Origin: JAAYCI01 sp964370295
GTDB lineage: Bacteria; Bacillota; Clostridia; Oscillospirales; Ruminococcaceae
Assembly (NCBI GenBank): GCA_964370295.1
Contig: CAYJIR010000026.1
Coordinates: 1-30,016 of the forward strand
Length of the DNA: 30,016 bases
Direction of reading: 5' to 3'
Shown: positions 7,505 through 15,398 of the stretch, in pieces
Layout: each line of letters starts with the position of its first letter
How positions within the stretch are numbered: the first letter of the stretch is position 1
Translations under genes and position numbers: made by a program
Notes under the pieces: generated by a model
What the model was told of the DNA's origin: nothing
Database searches by the model: none
Seen by the model: only the letters and a program-made list of their open reading frames with translations

Positions 7505-9004
7505 TTATGCTTGTGATTTATCTTCTTCCTTTTTGGGGCTTGCTTTTTTTCTGGTGGTTTTCTTTTCAACCTTTTCCACGGCTTTATCTACCGCTTTTTC
7601 AGCCTTTTTTGCAGCTTTTTCGGCTTTTTCGGCTTTTTCGGCAGTTTTTCCGGCAGCCTTCTCGGCCTTTTCTACAGCCTTTTCGGCTTTTTTACTTGCT
7701 TTTTCTACAGCTTTTTCTACTTTTTTCTCGGCAATTTCGGCTTTGCTTTTCACATAGCTTAAAGCTTTGGTAATTACCAAATCTTTCTTGATGTCATCTT
7801 CCGGCATAAGTTTACGCACGGTTTCTTCGTCCATTTGATATTTTTCGGCTATTTTTTTGAACTCTTCGCTCAGTTCCGCCTCTTCCACCTGCAAGGCATG
7901 TATGCGTGCCACCGCTTCCAATGCCAAGCGCATTTTCACAGTGATTTGTGCCTGCTTACGGAAACCATCACGGAAGGCCTCCATATCACCACCCGTAAAC
8001 TGCAAATAATTCTTAATGTCTAGGCCTTGTTGTTGCAAACGCATGGCAAAATCTTGCACCATTTCGTCCACACGATTTTCTATCATTACTTCGGGCACGT
8101 CGCCCTCAAGTTTTTCCACCAATAATTCGGCCAGCATACTTTCCATTTCTTGCTCGGCCTGAGCATCCAGTTGCTCTTGAAGTTTTTTAGTAATATCATC
8201 TTTAAGCTCTGCCAAAGTTTCGAAATCGCTTACATCTTTAGCAAATTCGTCATCCAATTCAGGCAACTCTTTAAATTGAATTTCGTGTATCGTCACATGG
8301 AACACAGCCGGTTTACCCGCCAAATTTTCGGCGTGATATTCCTCAGGAAAAGTGACATCGATATCAAAAGATTCGCCCACTTCATGACCAATCAGCTTTT
8401 CTTCAAAACCCTTGATAAATTGCTCCGATCCCAAGGTTAGTTTATGCCCCTCTGCTTTGCCGCCGTCAAAAGGCACACCATCAACGGAACCCTCGTAATC
8501 TAATGTTACAATATCCCCGTTTTGTGCTTTCCCCTCTCGGGCAATGAGACGCGAATTACGTTCTTGCATGCGAGCAATTTCCGACTCTATCATGTCGTCT
8601 TCCACTTTTGGGAAGCTACGCTCCAACTGCAGGCCCTCATAATCTTTAATGTTAAGCTCCGGCTTGATAGTTACCGTAACTTTTAACACAGCGCCCTCTT
8701 CCAAGGACATGCTTTCCGGCGATACCTGCGGCGAATCCACGGGCTCTATGCCCACTTGTGCCACGGCCTCTTCATATATCACGGGAAACACTTCATTAAG
8801 AGCATCGTAGTAAAATATATCATGCCCATACATTTTCTCTATAAGATTTCGCGGGGCACGACCCTTGCGGAAACCCGGGACATTGTATTTTTTTACCTCT
8901 TTGCGATAGGCCTTGCTCACCGCATCTTTAAACTCATCCGGCTCCACAAGCAAAAACATTTCATAGTTCGAGTTTTCAATTTTCTCATGTTTGTTCAGTT
9001 TCAT
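7505..9004 (-). CDS. tig: Trigger factor with a long Lys/Ala-rich C-terminal tail
   Basis: This ribosome-associated chaperone and peptidyl-prolyl isomerase has 499 residues, against about 430 for typical family members. The ribosome-docking signature GFRKGRAP lies at residues 44-51. An FKBP-type PPIase domain spans about 150-240 (NGDIVTLDYEGSVDG...FEEKLIGHEVGE), then the helical C-terminal domain to about 421. Residues 422-499 are an added tail of repeated Glu-Lys-Ala and Lys-Lys-Ala units ending in TTRKKASPKKEEDK, resembling histone H1-like tails. GGAGG precedes the ATG by 6 nt. It is the first gene of the tig-clpP-clpX unit. Confidence 0.95.
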   Translation of the reverse strand: MKLNKHEKIENSNYEMFLLVEPDEFKDAVSKAYRKEVKKYNVPGFRKGRAPRNLIEKMYGHDIFYYDALNEVFPVIYEEAVAQVGIEPVDSPQVSPESMSLEEGAVLKVTVTIKPELNIKDYEGLQLERSFPKVEDDMIESEIARMQERNSRLIAREGKAQNGDIVTLDYEGSVDGVPFDGGKAEGHKLTLGSEQFIKGFEEKLIGHEVGESFDIDVTFPEEYHAENLAGKPAVFHVTIHEIQFKELPELDDEFAKDVSDFETLAELKDDITKKLQEQLDAQAEQEMESMLAELLVEKLEGDVPEVMIENRVDEMVQDFAMRLQQQGLDIKNYLQFTGGDMEAFRDGFRKQAQITVKMRLALEAVARIHALQVEEAELSEEFKKIAEKYQMDEETVRKLMPEDDIKKDLVITKALSYVKSKAEIAEKKVEKAVEKASKKAEKAVEKAEKAAGKTAEKAEKAEKAAKKAEKAVDKAVEKVEKKTTRKKASPKKEEDKSQA

Positions 9005-9034
9005 CCCTTGCCTCCATCATTGCATAGTAAATTT

Positions 9035-9043
9035 ATTATAGCA
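9035..9043 (-). promoter_or_regulatory. Extended -10 promoter of tig
   Basis: On the minus strand TGC-TATAAT (9035-9043), an extended -10 box, lies about 30 bp before the tig start. No good -35 hexamer is found at 16-18 bp, which fits an extended -10 promoter. No CIRCE or CtsR site is seen nearby. Confidence 0.65.
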
Positions 9044-9111
9044 CACATGTTTTCGTATTACCACTATTTTTGACGTAAAATTTTCCATGATTTTCGACAT
9101 AGATTTATCCT

Positions 9112-9819
9112 TTAGCCAAAGCAATGGTTTTCAACGGCCAAAAGACGAAATTGCAAGCTGTCTGCACTGATTAACCGATATTCAATGCCATCAATAATGC
9201 CTTGGGTAGCCCGTTGTATGGTTGCCGCATGCAAATGCCCGTAAAAGCAGCGCCGCACCCCATGCAATTGCATCACCTCCACCAAAGCCTGTGAAGCTTG
9301 GCCATTGTAAAACGGAGGATAATGCAAAAAAACCACTTTTTCTGCATTGCCGCCCTGCGCATCAGCCGCAGACAGGGAGGCCTCTAAGCGAAGGGCTTCT
9401 CTTTGTATCATTTTCGCATCATGCCCTTGCTCTTTTTCACACATCCATCCACGGCTGCCACACAGGGCAATACCCGCTTCGAAAAAACAATTGTTGTGTA
9501 AAAAACTAAGACTATTTAGCCGGTGTTTTTCTAAAAACGCCTCCATCTTGCTCCGTGTTTCCCACCATAAGTCATGATTGCCTTTTAACAAAATTTTTCG
9601 CCCGGGCAAATCATGCAAAAACCGAAAATCTTCCAAGCAATCTTCTAATCTCATAGCCCAGCTGATATCTCCGGCCAAAACAACACAGTCTTGTTTTCCC
9701 ACTTGTGCACGCCAATTGGTTTCCAGTTTCGGCAAATAATTTTCCCAACCTTTAAAAATATCCATTGGTTTGTCGCACCCAAGCGATAAGTGGGGGTCAG
9801 CGATGCAAAACAATGCCAT
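9112..9819 (-). CDS. Calcineurin-like metallophosphoesterase, substrate unknown
   Basis: This is a 235-residue protein with the full set of dinuclear-metal motifs in order: Asp8-x-His10 (IADPHLS), GDISWA (50-55), GNHD (80-83), LHYPP and GHLH. No signal peptide is visible, so it is likely cytoplasmic. The substrate may be a nucleotide or a phosphodiester, which cannot be resolved here. The ATG is 1 nt after the thrC stop, with CGGAG 7 nt upstream overlapping the thrC end, so it is probably translated from the thrC message. It is the last gene of the lepB-to-phosphoesterase run; no clear terminator lies between it and the tig promoter. Confidence 0.88.
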   Translation of the reverse strand: MALFCIADPHLSLGCDKPMDIFKGWENYLPKLETNWRAQVGKQDCVVLAGDISWAMRLEDCLEDFRFLHDLPGRKILLKGNHDLWWETRSKMEAFLEKHRLNSLSFLHNNCFFEAGIALCGSRGWMCEKEQGHDAKMIQREALRLEASLSAADAQGGNAEKVVFLHYPPFYNGQASQALVEVMQLHGVRRCFYGHLHAATIQRATQGIIDGIEYRLISADSLQFRLLAVENHCFG

Positions 9820-9820
9820 T

Positions 9821-11290
9821 TTATTGCTCCGTTAGCAGGCCTAGCGTGGCTTTCACCACACCATCCATACCACAGGTTTCTTGAAAGCGTTGTGGCTTTT
9901 TGTCTAGCCCCACCAAAGAGCTTGGCGCCTTACTGCCACTTACCTTTTCCAAAAGGGCAATGGCCTCTTGCGAGGTTTCGGGCGCTTTTTCGCCAAGCGA
10001 GGTAAGCACTTTTTCACAAAATTTATAGGGGCTTGCCGTGGAAAGCACCACACATGGGCGTCCATCCTGTGCTTGGATATTTTTTTGCACACAAAAGGCT
10101 ACGGCTGTGTGTGGGTCGCAAAGATAGGCGTGTTCTTTGTACATGCGCAATATTTCGGCCGACACCTCGTCTTCACTTGCATAGCCTGCCGAAAACACCT
10201 GTGAAATTTCTTGTAAAGTATCGGCGTCTACCGTGTAGCATCCCTCTTCTGCCAAAGCTTGCATCCAGCCACGCACAGTTTCATCGCTTTCGCACACATG
10301 GTACAAAAGACGCTCTAAATTAGAAGACACCAATATATCCATAGAAGGAGAGCTGGTTTTATAAAACGGACGTTTGGCATCATAATGGCCGGTTTTAAGA
10401 AAATCTGTTAATACCTTATTTTCATTGGAAGCACAAACCAGTTTCCCCACCGGCAAGCCCATTTTCTTTGCATACCATCCTGCTAAAATATCTCCAAAAT
10501 TTCCCGTGGGAACACAATAATCTAAAGTTTCTCCTAAGTTTAAAGCGCCACTTTCACACACTTTAAGATAACTGGTTACATAATAGACAATTTGCGGCAG
10601 CAAACGTCCCCAATTAATCGAGTTTGCACTTGAAAACTTCACTTTATGCTCTTGCAAGGTTTTTGCCAAGCTTGCATCTCCAAAAGCCTTTTTCACCTCG
10701 CGTTGTGCATCATCGAAATTGCCTTGCAAGGCAAACACCGCCACATTTTCGCCCTCTTGGGTCACCATTTGTAGACGTTGTATCTCGCTGACACCCTCAT
10801 TGGGGTAAAACACAGCTATAGCCGTGCCCGGCAAATCTTTAAAACCTTCTAAGGCAGCTTTGCCTGTGTCTCCGGATGTGGCCACCAAAATCAGGGTGGT
10901 CCCCTCTTCGTTTTGCATCTTGCGCGCTTGCACCAGCAGTTTCGGCATCAGTTGCAATGCATAATCTTTAAATGCGGCGGTGGGCCCGTGCCATAGTTCC
11001 AACACAAATAAATCATCACCCAGTCTTTGCATTTCTCCGGCCTTGCCATCAAAGCGCTCTCCATAACTGCTCTTAAGTGCTTTTCTTAAAAAATCCGGTG
11101 CATATTCCGGCAAAAAACCTTGCAATATTTCAAAGGCTATTTCTTCATAGCTTTTATTTTGCAAAGAAGATACATCTAATTTTGGAAATTGTGTGGGCAC
11201 AAAAAGCCCACCATCTGCGGAAATGCCCGTCAAAATCGCCTCGGCTCCACCCACTTGGCAAGCGCGATTACGTGTGCTGGTGTATTTCAT
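9821..11290 (-). CDS. thrC: Threonine synthase
   Basis: This 489-residue PLP enzyme converts O-phosphohomoserine to threonine and phosphate. The PLP lysine is Lys108 in GPTAAFKDYA. The phosphate-binding loop ATSGDTGKAA and the later SANSINWGRLLPQ are typical of the long (E. coli/yeast) class. The start at 11290 is preferred because GGAGGG lies 4-5 nt upstream and the N-terminus MKYTSTRN is that of the family. An ATG 19 codons earlier overlaps yraN and adds a non-conserved segment. No thrA or thrB is nearby; the gene appears to be carried in the ribosome/replication housekeeping operon. Confidence 0.96.
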   Translation of the reverse strand: MKYTSTRNRACQVGGAEAILTGISADGGLFVPTQFPKLDVSSLQNKSYEEIAFEILQGFLPEYAPDFLRKALKSSYGERFDGKAGEMQRLGDDLFVLELWHGPTAAFKDYALQLMPKLLVQARKMQNEEGTTLILVATSGDTGKAALEGFKDLPGTAIAVFYPNEGVSEIQRLQMVTQEGENVAVFALQGNFDDAQREVKKAFGDASLAKTLQEHKVKFSSANSINWGRLLPQIVYYVTSYLKVCESGALNLGETLDYCVPTGNFGDILAGWYAKKMGLPVGKLVCASNENKVLTDFLKTGHYDAKRPFYKTSSPSMDILVSSNLERLLYHVCESDETVRGWMQALAEEGCYTVDADTLQEISQVFSAGYASEDEVSAEILRMYKEHAYLCDPHTAVAFCVQKNIQAQDGRPCVVLSTASPYKFCEKVLTSLGEKAPETSQEAIALLEKVSGSKAPSSLVGLDKKPQRFQETCGMDGVVKATLGLLTEQ

Positions 11291-11330
11291 ACTTCCCTCC
11301 CGGTTGTGAATATATCCCTCGTTTGAACCG

Positions 11331-11675
11331 CTAAAACGCATTTTCAATGCAGTTTAAGCGGCTTTTCCCTGCATTGTCTACCCACACTTCCACCACATCA
11401 AAACGCATAGACACATCCCCCAATTGATGCTCTTGTAAAAACATAAGTGCTGTCTCACGAATTTTCTTTTGTTTACGCGCGTCCACATGGGCTGCCGGGC
11501 GTACCGTGGCAGACATGGAACGTGTTTTCACCTCTACGAACACAAACCCCTTATCATATTGCAAAATCAAATCGATTTCACCCACACGTGCATGATAGTT
11601 TGCCTGCAACAAGCGATAGCCCTTCTCTTGGTAAAATTGCAAGGCAAGCGCTTCCCCCCATTGCCCCCGATTCAT
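11331..11675 (-). CDS. YraN family (UPF0102) endonuclease-like protein
   Basis: This 114-residue member of the restriction-endonuclease-like UPF0102/YraN family has the conserved Gly-x-x-Gly-Glu near the N-terminus, YHARVGEIDLIL (catalytic-type Asp), and VFVEVKTRS (the E-x-K element), followed by a DxRKQxKI motif. Function in the cell is not established for the family. It overlaps the rnhB stop as TAATG, and GAGG precedes it. The rnhB-yraN pairing is conserved in Clostridia. Confidence 0.9.
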   Translation of the reverse strand: MNRGQWGEALALQFYQEKGYRLLQANYHARVGEIDLILQYDKGFVFVEVKTRSMSATVRPAAHVDARKQKKIRETALMFLQEHQLGDVSMRFDVVEVWVDNAGKSRLNCIENAF

Positions 11676-12295
11676 TATAGGCCTCTTTTTTTTAGGAACG
11701 ATTTTCGGTATATGGGGGCCACGCCGTGCTCTTGCAAAAGTTCGTAATGCAATTTTGTGGGATACCCCTTGTGTTGTTCCAATTTATACTGCGGATATTC
11801 CTGTGCCAATTGACGCATCAAACGATCCCTTGACACCTTTGCCAACACAGAAGCCGCCGCAATACAGGCCGAATGGGCATCCCCTTTTATCACACATTGA
11901 CACGGCATCGAAAATGCAGGCGCCCTATTTCCGTCTACAAGCACTGTATTGGGAGTAATGTCTAAGGCCGCTACCGCCTGCTGCATCCCCAACATGGTGG
12001 CTTGCAGGATATTGATTTCGTCTATCACATCCGGCGGCACATGCACCACAGCATACGCTTTTGCACTTTCCACTATCCGTGTATATAAACTCTCTCTTGT
12101 TTTTTCGTTTATCTTTTTAGAGTCATTAAGCCCATCTAAAGATACACTTGCATCTAATATGACCGCTGCCACTGTAACAGGCCCACAAAGAGGGCCTCGT
12201 CCGGCTTCGTCTACCCCGCAAAGAAGGCCATCTTGTGCCCCTTGTAAGGCATCGTAGGCAAAAAGAGCCTGCGCTACGTCTTTGCTTTGTTTCAC
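11675..12295 (-). CDS. rnhB: Ribonuclease HII
   Basis: This 206-residue enzyme cleaves RNA in RNA-DNA hybrids and single ribonucleotides in DNA. The signature GVDEAGRGPLCGPV supplies Asp29 and Glu30. The other acidic metal ligands are in VLVDGN and IKGDAHSACIAAASVLAKVSRD. The C-terminal HKGYPTKLHYELL with Tyr completes the active site. The start codon is GTG and overlaps the rbgA stop (GTGA), with GGAGGT 6 nt upstream. Length is normal. Confidence 0.96.
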   Translation of the reverse strand: MKQSKDVAQALFAYDALQGAQDGLLCGVDEAGRGPLCGPVTVAAVILDASVSLDGLNDSKKINEKTRESLYTRIVESAKAYAVVHVPPDVIDEINILQATMLGMQQAVAALDITPNTVLVDGNRAPAFSMPCQCVIKGDAHSACIAAASVLAKVSRDRLMRQLAQEYPQYKLEQHKGYPTKLHYELLQEHGVAPIYRKSFLKKRGL

Positions 12296-13164
12296 CGCGG
12301 CACCTCCAAAGAAAAGCGGCCCAATTTGCCGGCGCGAAACTCGTCCAGCACAGCGGCGGCCGCGCGTTCCGTGTTTACCTCGCCACCGCTGATTAACATG
12401 CCACGTTTTCTGCCCACTTGCATCAAAAGCGCAAAACCATCTTCGGGAAGCTGAGTAGCGTCCAGCTTAAAGCGTTCGGACAGTTTTTCCGGAAACAACG
12501 GAGCCAACTGTTGCAACAGCCCGGCCGCAATTTCTTCGCTGTTTAAAAGATGATCCGGAATGGCACCAATCCAAGCCAAATTGGCCGCAAGCTCTTGGCT
12601 TTCTTGTTTTTTTTGCAAAACACCCGGCACATCCAGTAGTTCATAATTTCCGGTGGTAATCCACTGTTCACCCCGTGTAACCCCGGGTTTATCGGCCGCT
12701 TTTGTTTTAGCAGAGCCCACCCAGCTATTGATAAATGTGGATTTTCCCACATTGGGTATGCCCGTGATCATCAGGCGTATTTTGGCCCCTTGCATCCCTT
12801 TGTCGGCTCTGCGTTGCAAAAGTTCTTGCAAGGCGGCGTCCACATTTTTTTTTGCTTGCTGCGCGGCCCCTTTGCGGCGGCTATCTGCGGCCAAGGCACC
12901 ATAGCCCTGTTCTTTAAAATGCCGCAGCCACTGCATCGTTACCGCCTCGTCTGCCAAATCCGCTTTATTCAATATATATAACCGTGGCTTCGTGCCATAC
13001 ACGGCCTGTAAATCCGGATTTAAACTGCTGTGAGGAATGCGTGCATCCAAAAGTTGTACCACAGCATCCACCAAAGGCAAGCGTTTTTCCATCATGCGCA
13101 AGGTGCGTGTCATATGTCCGGGAAACCAATGTATATTGTGGCGGTTAACATAATCTTGTGCCAT
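12292..13164 (-). CDS. rbgA: Ribosome biogenesis GTPase RbgA (YlqF)
   Basis: This 290-residue circularly permuted GTPase is required for late 50S assembly in Bacillus. The permuted order is visible: G4 NKAD (about 66-69) precedes the P-loop GIPNVGKST (135-143) and then G3 DVPGV. The N-terminal NIHWFPGHMTR is the family hallmark. The start at 13164 overlaps the lepB stop as TAATG with GGGGGTG upstream. The ATG 13 codons further up is rejected because the extra residues are not conserved and lie within lepB. Confidence 0.95.
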   Translation of the reverse strand: MAQDYVNRHNIHWFPGHMTRTLRMMEKRLPLVDAVVQLLDARIPHSSLNPDLQAVYGTKPRLYILNKADLADEAVTMQWLRHFKEQGYGALAADSRRKGAAQQAKKNVDAALQELLQRRADKGMQGAKIRLMITGIPNVGKSTFINSWVGSAKTKAADKPGVTRGEQWITTGNYELLDVPGVLQKKQESQELAANLAWIGAIPDHLLNSEEIAAGLLQQLAPLFPEKLSERFKLDATQLPEDGFALLMQVGRKRGMLISGGEVNTERAAAAVLDEFRAGKLGRFSLEVPR

Positions 13165-13700
13165 TATACACCCCCAAAGTGCTCGATGGGGAAAAGCTGC
13201 CAAACCACTTCACCCAAAAGGTCTCGCTCGTCTACAAAGCCGATTTCGGAATCTCGGCTATCTTTCGATTGCGGGCGGTTATCTCCCAGCAAAAAAAGAT
13301 ATCCATTTGGCACGGTTACAGGAAACTGCACATCATAGGCCAAAGTGGTGGGTGCCGAAACATAATCTTCCTGCAATACTTCCCCGTTCACACTCACTTC
13401 GCCTGTTTCAAAATCAATGTCCACCTCGTCACCCCCAAGTCCAATCACTCGTTTAACAATAGGGGTGCCCACCGTGTTTTCTCCACTCACCACCACAATA
13501 TCGCCGTGTTGCGGCTTGTAAGCCGCACTTAACACAATCAGCTGGTCTCCTTCGTACAAAGTGGGTTCCATGGAAACACCGTTTACGTTTACCATACGCA
13601 CAGCAAACACCAACACCAAAAACATCAGTACAACCGCCATCAAAATGGCCTCGAACCAATCTAACAAAACCGTGTTTTTTTCGCGGCGTCTTTTGTCCAT
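13164..13700 (-). CDS. lepB: Signal peptidase I
   Basis: This 178-residue membrane-bound serine/lysine protease removes signal peptides of exported proteins. One N-terminal transmembrane segment (about 16-37) is followed by the extracytoplasmic catalytic domain with Ser43 (NGVSMEPTL) and Lys83 (IVKRVIGLGGD), and box E GDNRPQSKDSR. Size and single anchor fit the Gram-positive SipS/T type. AGAAAGG lies before the ATG. A terminator at 13722-13762 separates it from rplS, although partial read-through is likely since no clear promoter is seen in the short gap. Confidence 0.96.
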   Translation of the reverse strand: MDKRRREKNTVLLDWFEAILMAVVLMFLVLVFAVRMVNVNGVSMEPTLYEGDQLIVLSAAYKPQHGDIVVVSGENTVGTPIVKRVIGLGGDEVDIDFETGEVSVNGEVLQEDYVSAPTTLAYDVQFPVTVPNGYLFLLGDNRPQSKDSRDSEIGFVDERDLLGEVVWQLFPIEHFGGV

Positions 13701-13721
13701 GGGAACACACCTTTCTGCATA

Positions 13722-13762
13722 TTAAAAAAAAGAAAAAGAGGCAAGCCAATTGCCCCTTTTTC
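13722..13762 (-). terminator. Terminator after rplS
   Basis: On the minus strand the hairpin AAAAAGGGGCAA / TTGCCTCTTTTT (13733-13761, one mismatch) is followed by a run of T (13723-13731). It lies 34 bp after the rplS stop and just before the lepB ribosome binding site. Confidence 0.8.
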
Positions 13763-13795
13763 CAAAACGGGACAAATGGCGTCCCAGCACATTTC

Positions 13796-14137
13796 TTACA
13801 GTTTCTGTTTTACTTTGGCCGATTTGCCTGTGCGCGAACGTAGGTAGTATAGCTTAGCACGGCGAACTTTACCTTTACGCACCACTTCTACTTTTTCCAC
13901 AAAAGGTGAGTGCATGGGGAACACACGTTCCACACCAACACCGTAAGATGAACGACGCACGGTAAACGTGGCTTGTATGTCGCCATGACGTTTCGCAATC
14001 ACCGTACCTTCAAAATTTTGAATACGCTCTCTCTCTCCCTCTTTGATTCGCACGGCCACACGCACGGTGTCACCAATTTCAAAACTGGGCAGTTCTTTTT
14101 TAAGCGAAGCATCGCTTATCAACTTTAATGCGTCCAT
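13796..14137 (-). CDS. rplS: 50S ribosomal protein L19
   Basis: This 113-residue ribosomal protein is located at the 30S-50S interface. It shows the family features PSFEIGDTVRV, a basic central stretch, RRSSYGVGVERVFPMHSP, and the C-terminal KVRRAKLYYLR. GGAGG precedes the ATG by 9 nt. It has its own promoter and a structured 117 nt leader, and a strong terminator follows, so L19 is probably made mostly from a monocistronic message. Confidence 0.98.
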   Translation of the reverse strand: MDALKLISDASLKKELPSFEIGDTVRVAVRIKEGERERIQNFEGTVIAKRHGDIQATFTVRRSSYGVGVERVFPMHSPFVEKVEVVRKGKVRRAKLYYLRSRTGKSAKVKQKL

Positions 14138-14254
14138 TATAATATACTTCCTCCATTTTTTTTAGACATTCTTGCCATCATATAGCAGAGGACTGCCCGT
14201 TTCCTGCATTGCCTGAACCCTGTTGGTGGTGCCAACAGAACAGAACGCTTAGAT
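14138..14254 (-). promoter_or_regulatory. Structured 5' leader of rplS (possible L19 leader RNA)
   Basis: The roughly 115 nt transcript leader before rplS holds a perfect hairpin, CTGTTGG / CCAACAG (14220-14226 and 14232-14238, loop of five), and further downstream GC-rich segments. Firmicute rplS genes often carry an autoregulatory L19 leader. Whether this one fits that model needs a covariance-model search. Confidence 0.4.
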
Positions 14255-14283
14255 ATGATATCACATTTTTTTTGTTTTGACAA
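14255..14283 (-). promoter_or_regulatory. Sigma-A promoter of rplS
   Basis: On the minus strand: TTGTCA (14278-14283), a 17 bp spacer, and TATCAT (14255-14260). The expected start near 14248 leaves a leader of about 110 nt. Confidence 0.8.
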
Positions 14284-14302
14284 GTATTATATTTATTTTT
14301 CT

Positions 14303-14330
14303 ATGTTACAGGCAAAATGTTACAGGCAAA
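14303..14330. repeat. Tandem 14 bp direct repeat upstream of the rplS promoter
   Basis: ATGTTACAGGCAAA occurs twice with no gap. It lies 20-47 bp upstream of the rplS -35 box and 27 bp past the end of the epimerase gene. Confidence 0.85.
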
Positions 14331-14357
14331 ATTTGTTTTGTGCCAAAGGTCTCATTT

Positions 14358-14927
14358 CTATATCCATTTTTCAAAACAGGAAAAATCTTGTTCTTGCAAG
14401 CCGGGCAAGGCAAGGTCTTTTTCACTCAATTGATAGGGGACATCCAGCGCTGGCCATGGAATACCAAGATCTTTATCATCATAACGTATGCCGCCATCCG
14501 ACGCCGGATGATAAATATCCGTGCATTTATACACAAACTCGGCCTCATCGCTCGTTACCAAAAACGCGTGAGCAAAACCAGGTGGCACATAAAACTGCTT
14601 TTTATTTTCCTCATTCAATTCCACGCCCACAAAACGTCCAAAGGTGGGACTGTTTTTTCGCACATCCACCCCCACATCAAACACACAGCCACGTACCACG
14701 CGCACCAGTTTCCCTTGGGTGTGCTCTTTTTGAAAGTGAAGCCCACGTAAAACACCCTTAGCAGACATGCTATGGTTGTCTTGCACAAAGGGGGATTCTA
14801 TGCCGGCGGCAAAAAACTCTTCTTGGTGATAGGTTTCCATAAAGAAACCCCGGCTGTCGCCAAACACGGTGGGCTCTACAATGAGCAGCCCCTCTATCTC
14901 GGTTTTAATAAATTTAAATTTGCCCAA
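14358..14927 (-). CDS. rfbC: dTDP-4-dehydrorhamnose 3,5-epimerase (RmlC/RfbC)
   Basis: This 189-residue cupin-fold enzyme epimerises C3 and C5 of dTDP-4-keto-6-deoxyglucose on the way to dTDP-L-rhamnose. Family features are FGDSRGFFMETYH, NHSMSAKGVLRGLHFQ with catalytic-type His64, GKLVRVVRG, and VPPGFAHAFLV. The start is TTG at 14927 (N-terminus MGKFKF), with GAGG about 6-7 nt upstream. It is transcribed away from the glycosyltransferase gene and ends near the rplS promoter. rmlA, rmlB and rmlD are not in the window, so the sugar could be rhamnose or another 3,5-epimerised 6-deoxyhexose. Confidence 0.94.
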   Translation of the reverse strand: MGKFKFIKTEIEGLLIVEPTVFGDSRGFFMETYHQEEFFAAGIESPFVQDNHSMSAKGVLRGLHFQKEHTQGKLVRVVRGCVFDVGVDVRKNSPTFGRFVGVELNEENKKQFYVPPGFAHAFLVTSDEAEFVYKCTDIYHPASDGGIRYDDKDLGIPWPALDVPYQLSEKDLALPGLQEQDFSCFEKWI

Positions 14928-14985
14928 AACAAACCTCGCTTTTCCACTTCGGGAAATTACCCTGTTATTTTTCTAAATATATATA

Positions 14986-15015
14986 AGGATAGCATATTCG
15001 GCCTATATTTTTCAA
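14986..15015 (-). promoter_or_regulatory. Possible promoter of rfbC
   Basis: On the minus strand: TTGAAA (15010-15015), an 18 bp spacer, and TATCCT (14986-14991) preceded by TGC (extended -10). It lies about 60 bp before the TTG start. Confidence 0.45.
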
Positions 15016-15293
15016 GCTGATTTACCCCTTATAACAGAGTATACCTTGCAACCCACCGCTTATGTAGCTTGCCGCCCACATTGCACGAGATCCGCACTGT
15101 GCCCTATAAAAAACTCTGCTAAATTTTTATATCCACAAACACATACAGGATGACCAACAGAGAGCAAGCGCCACCTCGAGTTCAAGGGTTTCTCGGTTTG
15201 AGGGAAACAACCTTGTATAAAGGACACACACAAAACAGCACTGGCCGCGGTATCCGTGCCGATCTTCCTGTTTGTAAAGGAATCCCTATCATA
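15016..15293. other. Intergenic stretch between divergent rfbC and the glycosyltransferase gene
   Basis: About 280 bases lie between the two divergent promoters. One frame stays open from 15150 into the glycosyltransferase but has no ribosome binding site and no recognisable protein, so I treat it as noncoding. No terminator or RNA gene is seen. Confidence 0.4.
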
Positions 15294-15322
15294 TTGATTT
15301 TTTTGTATTATTATGCTACACT
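15294..15322 (+). promoter_or_regulatory. Probable promoter of the polysaccharide run
   Basis: TTGATT (15294-15299), a 17 bp spacer, and TACACT (15317-15322) preceded by TGC (extended -10). It leaves a leader of about 70 nt before the glycosyltransferase ATG. That leader contains a perfect hairpin at 15350-15372. Confidence 0.55.
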
Positions 15323-15349
15323 GTCAACAGAAAAAACACGAATTGACGT

Positions 15350-15372
15350 ACACAAAAACCACGTTTTTGTGT
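15350..15372 (+). repeat. Perfect 10 bp hairpin in the glycosyltransferase leader
   Basis: ACACAAAAAC and GTTTTTGTGT flank the three bases CAC. It ends 27 bp before the start codon, just upstream of the GGAG ribosome binding site. It is AT-rich without a T tract, so it is more likely an operator or RNA stability element than a terminator. Confidence 0.7.
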
Positions 15373-15398
15373 ATAGTACACACTTGCGGAGAAAACGC

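Noticed and set aside
7432..7773. Plus-strand Phe/Arg-rich ORFs opposite the trigger factor tail
   Set aside because: Antisense shadow of the low-complexity Lys/Ala-coding DNA.
15343..15377. Promoter TTGACG...TATAGT for the glycosyltransferase
   Set aside because: The spacer is 23 bp, too long; the pair at 15294-15322 has 17 bp.
15150..15398. Upstream extension of the glycosyltransferase by 83 codons
   Set aside because: No ribosome binding site before 15150, the extra residues look non-protein-like, and the probable promoter lies inside this stretch.
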